A DNA stretch of 48,523 nt, from the NCBI GenBank assembly GCA_029213005.1, contig JARGPI010000042.1, positions 1 to 48,523 of the forward strand, given 5' to 3'. Positions 43,201 through 48,523 of this stretch are shown here, piece after piece; position 1 is the stretch's first letter, and the number at the start of each line of letters is the position of its first letter. The translations under genes were made by a program, and so were the position numbers. Under the pieces are notes generated by a model that had not been told where the DNA came from, did not search any database, and was given only the letters and a program-made list of their open reading frames with translations. Source of the stretch: Verrucomicrobiales bacterium. GTDB lineage: Bacteria; Verrucomicrobiota; Verrucomicrobiia; Verrucomicrobiales; DEV007.

Positions 43201-46200
43201 TGATCTGAAGTTGCCGAATTTTGTAGATGCGCCGAACTGGTCGATCGAACCGGGAAGTGAATTCAAAGCACTCTGGGGCACCGGCTACGAGTCGGGTCGT
43301 GCCTATATAGAAATCGAGCACCGGGGGAAGAATCTGGTTTCCCGCTGGAGTGATGTCGGAAAAACGCAGGAGTTGATCACTTTTCCAGTAGAGGAAAAAT
43401 TGCGCGGGGGATTCACCCTGCGAATCACGCAGGTCCGGGAAAACCGGGCCTATATCACTCAGAGAACCGTCGCTGTGCCATGGAGCAATAAGGAGCTGGA
43501 GATCAAATGGTCTCACCACACCGTTAAATTACTACCCGGTCAGAAAGAAACCTGGACGGCGACAATCACCGGTCCAAATGCAGAAAAAGCGGTCGCCGAA
43601 ATTGCCGCTGCACTCTATGACGAATCGCTGGATGCCTATCTGCCGCACCGGTGGATGAATGCGTTTAATGTATTTCGTCATGACAACTCGCGGATGGAGT
43701 CTCAGTTTCAAAACCAATTGAGAAGTTTCTATGGGTTACTCGGTTATTTCCCGAGAGATGGCAAATCGGTGAGCTTCGGGTATCGGACATTCCCGCCCGA
43801 TGTATTGGGCTCGTTCTATCACCCTACAGTAGTGGCCCGGACCGCGATGGGAGGCCACTTTGGCGACCGGATGATGAAATCAGCGCCGGGGATGCCGGAA
43901 GCGGCGTTGGCCATGGCTGATGGTGCCGCCGAAGCTGAGGCAATGGCGGAAGCGCCCGGGGCTCCGCCTGCAGACACCGCCGCTCCGGAACCCGATCTGG
44001 ACCAGGTTTCGGTCAGAACTAATCTCAATGAAACCGCCTTTTTCTTTCCTCAATTGGTCTCGAAAGAGGACGGAAGTGTCGAGATGGAATTTACGATGCC
44101 GGAAGCTCTCACGACCTGGAAATTCTTTGCCTTCGCACACGATGCCGAATTGCGATCCGGCTTCCTTGAAGATTCTGTGATCACTCAAAAGGATATAATG
44201 GTGCAGCCTAATCCGCCGCGCTTTCTTCGCGAATCTGATCAACTGGATTTCACCGTCAAAGTGATCAATCTCTCCGACGTGGTTCAATCCGGGACAGTAC
44301 GCTTAACGCTTGCTGATGCCCGGACCGATGAGAGTGCCGATGCCGCTCTGGGAAATGAGACCTGGGATCAAACCTTTGAAATTCCGGCTAAAGAATCGCG
44401 AACTTTTTCGTGGACGCTGAGTGTTCCGGACGGGCAGGGTTTCCTGACTTACAAAGCCGTCGCATCGACGGGGAAACTGTCAGATGGTGAGTCTGGATTT
44501 CTACCCGTGCTTCCCCGTCGGATTTTGTTGACGGAGTCATTGCCGCTACCGATTCGAGGCGAGCAGACCAAAAGTTTCGAATTTTCGAAGTTAGTGGAAT
44601 CGGCCAATTCCGACAGTCTGAAGCATGAAAGTCTCACCGTTCAGATGGTATCAAATCCCAGTTGGTATGCGGTGATGGCGCTTCCCTATTTGATGGAATA
44701 TCCCCACCAGTGTTCCGAGCAGATTTTCAACCGTCTCTATGCTAACGCGCTGGCGGCTCATATCGCCAATTCCGATCCGAAGATCGAGAAAGTTTTCGAA
44801 CAGTGGCGGGGGACGGCAGCTCTCGATAGTCCGTTGGAAAAAAACGAGGATCTGAAAGCGGTGATGTTGGAGGAGACGCCGTGGGTTCGGCAGGGACAAA
44901 AAGAGAGTGCGTCACGCCAGAACGTTGGAGTTCTGTTCGAGCAAAACCGGATAAGCTCCGAGCTGAAAAACGCTCAGAAACAACTTTCGGAACGTCAACT
45001 CGACGATGGCGCGTGGTCCTGGTTTCCGGGTGGACGGGCCAATGACTATATCACTCTCTATATCACGACAGGATACGGAAGGCTCCGTCATCTCGGGTTG
45101 AACGAGGTTGATATGCAACCCGCGCTGAAATCGGTCAACCGGCTCGATGGCTGGATTAAGCGACGTTACGATCATCTGGTAACACACAAACTGCTCAAAC
45201 AGGAGAACCTCGATTCAACGATCGCTCTCTATCTCTATTGCCGCAGTTTTTATCTCGAAGACGTAGCGATCAATCAGGCAAATCAGGAGGCGATCAACTA
45301 CTTCCTGGGCGAAGCCAAAGATCATTGGCTCAATTTGAGCCGTCAGGGGCAGGGGCATGTCGCATTGGCCTTGCAACGTTTTGATGTTCATAAAGAGACT
45401 CCCAAAGACATTGTGATCTCTCTCCGTGAAAATTCTAAAAATGAAGAGGAGATGGGAATGTTCTGGCGAGACACGGAATATAGTTACTGGTGGTATCGGG
45501 CACCTATCGAGACACAGGCCATGATGATCGAAGTTTTCGATGAAGTGGCCGATGATCAAAAAGCGGTGGAAGACCTGAAAGTGTGGATGCTGAAGCAGAA
45601 GCAAACCCAGGATTGGAAAACTACCAAAGCGACGGCTGATGCGGTTTATGCTCTGTTGCTCCGGGGTAGTGACCTGCTCGCGTCCAACGAACTGGTCGAA
45701 GTCAAATTGGGGAATCTCGAAATTGAGCCTGAGAACGTGGAAGCTGGTACAGGATTCTACGAGCAGAAACTGTTTCGAACCGAAGTGAAGCCCGGTTTTG
45801 GGCGAATTGAAGTGACAAAAAATGATCCCGGAGTTGCCTGGGGCAGTCTGCACTGGCAATACTTCGAGAGTATGGAGAAAATCACTCCTCACGAGGGCAC
45901 ACCTCTGACGCTCAGTAAAAAGCTCTATATTAAAGAAAATACAAAAAAGGGACCAGTTCTCACTGAGGTAAAGCCGGAAACGAAACTGGAGGTAGGGGCT
46001 GAGTTAGTGGTCCGTCTCGAACTCCGGACCGATCGCGATATGGAATATGTTCATCTCAAAGATCAGCGGGGAGCTGGCACGGAGCCGGTCAACGTGTTGT
46101 CGAGATACAAGTTTCAGGACGGGCTCGGTTACTACGAAACGACTCGTGACACCGCGAGCCATTTCTTTATCGACTACCTTCCAAAGGGCACCTATGTCTT

Positions 46201-46321
46201 TGAGTATTCTGTGCGGGTTCAGCACCGCGGCGAATATCAAAGCGGGATGGCAAACATTCAGTGTATGTATGCTCCGGAATATAACAGTCACTCAGAGAGC
46301 TTCCTGATGAAAGTTGAGTAG
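40241..46321 (+). CDS. Bacterial alpha-2-macroglobulin lipoprotein with thioester motif
   Basis: 2026 residues. A lipoprotein signal (FLLIATLTPTMFLASC, lipid Cys at about 23) is followed by a helical region, then macroglobulin domains including an MG2-like domain (YFFTDRSLYRPGQTINYKGL). A Trp-rich segment (WWRWCFWWLPP) lies near 765. An Ala/Pro-rich bait-like stretch (about 1224-1250, GMPEAALAMADGAAEAEAMA) precedes the A2M domain (FFFPQLVSKEDGSVEMEFTMPEALTTWKFFAFAHD). The thioester motif C-S-E-Q lies at about 1491 within YPHQCSEQIFNRLYANALA. Bacterial A2Ms trap attacking proteases in the periplasm. The usual partner pbpC (PBP1C) is absent here. Confidence 0.93.
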   Translation: MSKFTTVFLLIATLTPTMFLASCEERETSDNQPTISNTSGTKSATPVTPVMKKFSSQKSDWKKVAEAESKGRPKSAIEALEPILVSAKAEGNWAEAVKAITKKITLEGQIEGNKAEEKIARLEAEIPNWPEESKPILETVLAHWYWQFFQQNRWRFTQRTQTAEPAGEDIMTWDLPRILAEIDQHFSVALANEEQLRAEAIANYDDLLTKGTVPDSYRPTLYDFIAHEALRFYTAGEQAGARAQDSFDFSADSPAFGTVDEFLAWNPETTDTESPKLKAIRLYQNLLKIHRDDENQDAFIDADLARFNFAYNTAFGSTKDDRYVAALEKFALDHADHQISARARADWARVIQEKGDLVTAREIASQGYGAFPKSPGGAECFNLIEGIEAESSSISAERVWNKPWPEIRLRYKNISEAHFRIYSYDWEEFVSDQNRNVEYLNEKDARNLLKKKPVVEWSTELPATEDYQEREELIKVPTDLDADFYFVFASHDQNFTKDKENITTYAPVWVSDLALVIRKNGGDGKIGGMVLNAISGEPVAGADVKAWIWANQNNRYLEAQPVKTDADGLFQVDSSNQSYLLMATHDGHRIATSSNVSNWMQRQRNSVTQTTYFFTDRSLYRPGQTINYKGLSTQVNAKEDNYGVKANHKLNVVFYDVNGQEISRQVHQTNDYGSFSGSFTAPRDRLIGRMRLVAEGGTHGSTFINVEEYKRPKFKVTLDAPKEAAKLDSEVSLTGTAMSYSGAAIDGAKVKYRVVREVKYPIWWRWCFWWLPPHQGGNQEIAHGEAETGVDGKFTIKFPALPDRSVAEEDEPTFRFTVNADVTDPTGETRSDSQVVNVGYTALRASLSAEAWQVKSKPVVVKLSTETLDGEGQASTGTIKIHRLKESDAVQRADLPGYTPYYPRWVFVDGVRQRPTPEPDPSNPNSWELAEAVETQEFETGEKGQFQAEFNLAPGIYRAMLETKDKFGKVVTARLPLQVLDPEADKFDLKLPNFVDAPNWSIEPGSEFKALWGTGYESGRAYIEIEHRGKNLVSRWSDVGKTQELITFPVEEKLRGGFTLRITQVRENRAYITQRTVAVPWSNKELEIKWSHHTVKLLPGQKETWTATITGPNAEKAVAEIAAALYDESLDAYLPHRWMNAFNVFRHDNSRMESQFQNQLRSFYGLLGYFPRDGKSVSFGYRTFPPDVLGSFYHPTVVARTAMGGHFGDRMMKSAPGMPEAALAMADGAAEAEAMAEAPGAPPADTAAPEPDLDQVSVRTNLNETAFFFPQLVSKEDGSVEMEFTMPEALTTWKFFAFAHDAELRSGFLEDSVITQKDIMVQPNPPRFLRESDQLDFTVKVINLSDVVQSGTVRLTLADARTDESADAALGNETWDQTFEIPAKESRTFSWTLSVPDGQGFLTYKAVASTGKLSDGESGFLPVLPRRILLTESLPLPIRGEQTKSFEFSKLVESANSDSLKHESLTVQMVSNPSWYAVMALPYLMEYPHQCSEQIFNRLYANALAAHIANSDPKIEKVFEQWRGTAALDSPLEKNEDLKAVMLEETPWVRQGQKESASRQNVGVLFEQNRISSELKNAQKQLSERQLDDGAWSWFPGGRANDYITLYITTGYGRLRHLGLNEVDMQPALKSVNRLDGWIKRRYDHLVTHKLLKQENLDSTIALYLYCRSFYLEDVAINQANQEAINYFLGEAKDHWLNLSRQGQGHVALALQRFDVHKETPKDIVISLRENSKNEEEMGMFWRDTEYSYWWYRAPIETQAMMIEVFDEVADDQKAVEDLKVWMLKQKQTQDWKTTKATADAVYALLLRGSDLLASNELVEVKLGNLEIEPENVEAGTGFYEQKLFRTEVKPGFGRIEVTKNDPGVAWGSLHWQYFESMEKITPHEGTPLTLSKKLYIKENTKKGPVLTEVKPETKLEVGAELVVRLELRTDRDMEYVHLKDQRGAGTEPVNVLSRYKFQDGLGYYETTRDTASHFFIDYLPKGTYVFEYSVRVQHRGEYQSGMANIQCMYAPEYNSHSESFLMKVE

Positions 46322-46598
46322 CCTGGTGAAAGCTTTCGAATACCTGTGCTACTTTGCCGCTTGCCTGAAGGGCTTGTTTCTATTCGCGTTATCGATCTCA
46401 ACCGTATTACTGATACTTGGGATCGAAACGGTCTTCGTTTCCTTTTTTGCGGTCTACGTCGCGGCAAAAGCGAAGCCGGAAGGGGGAGTTGATGAGGGGC
46501 ACCCTTATCAACGGGTATTTCGAATCCTTCAGAAAGCAGTCTTGATCTTCCTCATTTCTCTTGGATTCGGGGCCTTCCTTTTCGGCTCCGCTAAGTAG
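46314..46598 (+). CDS. Small two-helix membrane protein
   Basis: 94 residues from a TTG that overlaps the end of the macroglobulin gene by 8 bp; a GTG at 46326 is an equally possible start. Two long hydrophobic segments (FAACLKGLFLFALSISTVLLILGI... and AVLIFLISLGFGAFLFGSA) flank a short charged loop with KAKPEGGVDEGHPYQR. No family recognised. The overlap suggests co-expression with the macroglobulin. Confidence 0.6.
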   Translation: MSSLVKAFEYLCYFAACLKGLFLFALSISTVLLILGIETVFVSFFAVYVAAKAKPEGGVDEGHPYQRVFRILQKAVLIFLISLGFGAFLFGSAK

Positions 46599-46619
46599 AA
46601 ATGAGGATCGCTCTATTAA

Positions 46620-47285
46620 TTAAACGGTAGCAACTGTTTCGGTCAATTCAGGCCACAATTCGAAGAAGCGCTGCACTGGCACGTGGCTGGAATATTTTCC
46701 TTTTCCGTCCATGGAGTGATGGATGGCCCGGAGAACGCCGACTTCGTCGTAAAGAGGTCCGCCTGAATCACCGACGGTGATGCGGCAGGTTGTGTAAATG
46801 AGACCCTTCTGCTCAGCATGGAAGCCAAACCCGACGCGGAGAGGGGAGCGGCGCTCTGAGTTGTATCCGGAAGCGTGGCCGGCGGCGATCAGGGTGTTAC
46901 CATTCTCAATACTGGAGACGTCACCCACTTTGGCAGGGATAACCTGATGGCTGCTGTCCAGCTTTAACACGGCGATATCAAATTCACGATCGAAGAGGAT
47001 CACCCCGGCTGAGGTCTGGTTTCCGTTGCTCATGAAAACGGTGACGTCCTCACCGAGCTCGGAATAAACGTGAGCGGCTGAGAAGATCAGTCCAGTCTCG
47101 CTGACAATCACTCCGCTTCCCCATTTGCCGTTGGTGGATTGAATACTGACGCAGGCATTGGCCATACTTTTCGCATTCGATTGAATCTGACCTTCGATGC
47201 TGGTGAAGGTTCCGGTATTCTCCTGTCCGTTGGTGAGGGTGAGCAACGATACAGATGTAATTATTATAAATAGGGGAAGTTTCAT
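46620..47285 (-). CDS. Secreted trypsin-like serine protease
   Basis: 221 residues from the ATG at 47285, which starts a signal peptide (KLPLFIIITSVSLLTLTNGQ). The triad is complete: His in LIFSAAHVYSELG, Asp in REFDIAVLKLD and Ser in TVGDSGGPLYDEVG. GSGVIVSETGLIFSAAH is the usual first beta-barrel. No PDZ domain follows, so it is a stand-alone S1-fold protease of the periplasm or exterior. It converges with the small membrane protein gene behind the macroglobulin, a protease inhibitor; the vicinity may be coincidental. Confidence 0.92.
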   Translation of the reverse strand: MKLPLFIIITSVSLLTLTNGQENTGTFTSIEGQIQSNAKSMANACVSIQSTNGKWGSGVIVSETGLIFSAAHVYSELGEDVTVFMSNGNQTSAGVILFDREFDIAVLKLDSSHQVIPAKVGDVSSIENGNTLIAAGHASGYNSERRSPLRVGFGFHAEQKGLIYTTCRITVGDSGGPLYDEVGVLRAIHHSMDGKGKYSSHVPVQRFFELWPELTETVATV

Positions 47286-47763
47286 AATTGCTGGATTATC
47301 CATCATATTATCAGAGATGCAACCATGTGATGTGATTTTTTTAAGAATTAATATTTTTTTATGGATGAGACAAATTTCGGCATTTTAACTATCAGAAGAG
47401 AGAATTTAGGGGCGATTCGGGCGGAAATCCGGGTTTTAGGGCCAAAATGGGGTGTTAGCGGGCAAGATGAGGAGGCCGCTCTTGAGATAGGATAGTGAAA
47501 AAAATGGAGTCGAAGCTATTTTTCATCGCCAAAAGTCCCGATTGCGAAACGCGGGAGTTCGTTGACGCAGAATCGGGAAATGTTCGTCTGGCGCGGAAAA
47601 GCCTATTTTTGTCGAAATGGAGCGCAGGCTGCGTTAGAACTTGTTATCCGGGAGCGTCCCAAAATAATCGGTGCTCGAATTCCCCCGGGCAGGGTGTTAT
47701 AAAGATTTGATCAGTAGGAGCCGGGATGGATATCGTGATTAACAGAAGAATGGTTTATCGGTT
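47286..47763. other. 478-bp gap without a convincing gene
   Basis: The part next to the protease start (47286-47390) is A+T-rich and may hold its promoter. The rest is closer to average composition and contains one 71-codon open frame (47495-47710) that has no recognisable features. No repeat, hairpin or RNA gene was recognised. Confidence 0.5.
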
Positions 47764-48060
47764 TTGGAGCTGCTTTTACTGATGTTGTCGTCGGGCTTTC
47801 TCTTAGCTGTTCTGACTCGCTACCTGATGGGGCTTGGGCCCATCGCTCCTTTTGTACTTGGCCCACCTGTCGTTTTCGGGATTCAACCGGCTCTGATATT
47901 ATGGCATCACAATCTTCGGATGTTACCTTCCGCCTCCGGACAATCACGCGGTTGGAAGATTTTCGGGCTGGGTGCGGTCACACTGGTTTTGTCCTGGGGG
48001 CTTGCATTCCTGATTTACGATCTGATTTTTCCGCCTTACCACTATGGTCCGGGTCCGTGA
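47764..48060 (+). CDS. Small three-helix membrane protein
   Basis: 98 residues from a TTG start; an in-frame ATG at 47782 is an alternative. Three hydrophobic stretches are visible (LLLMLSSGFLLAVLTRYLM, IAPFVLGPPVVFGIQPALIL and FGLGAVTLVLSWGLAFLIYDLIF). No family recognised. It is followed 34 bp later by another small membrane protein, so the pair may be an operon. Confidence 0.55.
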   Translation: MELLLLMLSSGFLLAVLTRYLMGLGPIAPFVLGPPVVFGIQPALILWHHNLRMLPSASGQSRGWKIFGLGAVTLVLSWGLAFLIYDLIFPPYHYGPGP

Positions 48061-48094
48061 TATAGACTCTAATATTAACTATTATTTTATCGAG

Positions 48095-48346
48095 ATGACT
48101 CCATGTGACATATTCGGGATTATTGTGCGCACCTTCGGGCTATCGCTGGTGATTTATGCCATTTGGTATTTGGTCTACGGTATTGCAACGATGGCCGGTT
48201 TACCGGAAGAAGCTCCGGGGTATGGAGTCGCCTTCTTCATCTCGGGTGGCACTTATTTGACTATGGGATCTTACCTACTTCGGGGAGCACCCGGAGTGAT
48301 TCGCTTCGCCTATCCGAAGCAAGCGACTGGGGACGAACCTGACTGA
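48095..48346 (+). CDS. Small two-helix membrane protein
   Basis: About 83 residues from the ATG at 48095 (MTPCDIFGIIVRTFGLSL); the frame opens at 48044, but that part overlaps the previous gene. Hydrophobic segments are at about 5-27 and 40-62 (GVAFFISGGTYLTMGSYLL), with a short charged tail. No family recognised; there are similar small proteins of unknown role in many PVC genomes. Confidence 0.6.
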   Translation: MTPCDIFGIIVRTFGLSLVIYAIWYLVYGIATMAGLPEEAPGYGVAFFISGGTYLTMGSYLLRGAPGVIRFAYPKQATGDEPD

Positions 48347-48376
48347 GCTAAGCGGGGTTTGACCTCGAAGCGCTCA

Positions 48377-48433
48377 GATGCATTTAAATCCTTCCGAGTT
48401 AAATGCATCGATCACCTGATCAAGTCAGGTGAT
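48377..48433. terminator. Two adjacent perfect hairpins, probable bidirectional terminator region
   Basis: Hairpin 1: gatgcatttaa (48377-48387) / ttaaatgcatc (48399-48409), an 11-bp perfect stem. Hairpin 2: atcacctga (48411-48419) / tcaggtgat (48425-48433), a 9-bp perfect stem with loop tcaag. They lie between two convergent genes, 1 bp apart. No long T-run follows hairpin 2 on the plus strand, so intrinsic termination is plausible but not certain. Confidence 0.6.
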
Positions 48434-48451
48434 GTCAAAAGACGGTATCCT

Positions 48452-48523
48452 CTATGCCTGGCGGGCGAGGAAATACTCGACGGAATCGACGAGGGCTCTC
48501 CAGCTGGCCTGGATGATGTTGGA
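48452..48523 (-). CDS. cimA: C-terminal end of a citramalate/isopropylmalate synthase-like gene (partial)
   Basis: Twenty-three codons and a TAG stop run in from the right edge on the minus strand. The translation ends SNIIQASWRALVDSVEYFLA followed by RQA. This closely resembles the conserved end of CimA-type (R)-citramalate synthases, ...NIIEASWQALVDSIEYKL, which make citramalate from pyruvate and acetyl-CoA for isoleucine synthesis. Most of the gene lies outside the window. Confidence 0.8.
   Translation of the reverse strand, partial: SNIIQASWRALVDSVEYFLARQA

Noticed and set aside
47495..47710. 71-codon open frame on the plus strand
   Set aside because: No hydrophobic pattern, domain or start signal; composition looks random and it lies in an otherwise gene-free gap.

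Overview
The window looks like chromosomal DNA of a Verrucomicrobiota bacterium (PVC superphylum), probably free-living and aquatic. This is inferred from gene content, not from any search. The pointers are a planctomycete-type cytochrome c protein with leucine-rich repeats, a sigma factor resembling the Rhodopirellula/Verrucomicrobium ECF family next to a FecR-type protein with a C-terminal adhesion-like domain, a Ser/Thr kinase paired with a sigma factor, an SHD1-like small protein, and many GTG/TTG starts with few clear Shine-Dalgarno sites. No rRNA, tRNA, CRISPR array, transposase or prophage gene was seen. Most of the window is ordinary core and accessory chromosome.

Layout, left to right. 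0-8.3 kb: a membrane protein with a degenerate cyclase domain, recR, gpmI, an AI-2E family permease with an inserted soluble domain, obg with a long acidic insertion, and a DUF4403-like envelope protein. 8.3-12.8 kb (minus strand): a kinase/sigma pair and a MidA-type methyltransferase. 12.8-18.9 kb (plus strand): a PBP1A-type peptidoglycan synthase with altered transpeptidase motifs, a thioredoxin-like exported protein with a strong terminator, then an ECF sigma / membrane protein / inactive HtrA-like protein / carbonic anhydrase run. 18.9-23.5 kb: aroD, a Wza-like export lipoprotein, a 0.4 kb gap holding a composite palindromic element, a 73-residue protein, the cytochrome/LRR protein and yceH. 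23.5-28.5 kb: a tight purine operon guaD-xdhA-xdhB-xdhC (guanine to xanthine to urate). 28.5-33.8 kb: a PQQ-type beta-propeller protein, a NahK-like sugar kinase with an orphan RbsA-like ATPase, and an SMP-30 lactonase. 33.8-46.6 kb: a giant AsmA-like protein, an SHD1-like protein, a FecR/ECF pair and a 2026-residue alpha-2-macroglobulin lipoprotein. 46.6-48.5 kb: a secreted trypsin-like protease, small membrane proteins and the C-terminal end of a citramalate synthase-like gene.

The most unusual signal is not a gene. A 17-bp palindrome (7-bp arms, 3-nt centre, consensus AYKGTAC-NNN-GTACMRT) occurs at four loci as arrays of two or three copies, always exactly 22 bp apart centre to centre. Several copies differ by paired changes that keep the two arms complementary. 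One array lies inside the midA reading frame, one abuts a REP/MITE-like inverted repeat, and two sit in promoter-proximal gaps. The other notable points are protein oddities: a Thr in place of the catalytic Ser in the PBP, the acidic insertion in Obg, a cyclase domain without its metal-binding aspartates, and an HtrA-like protein without its serine.
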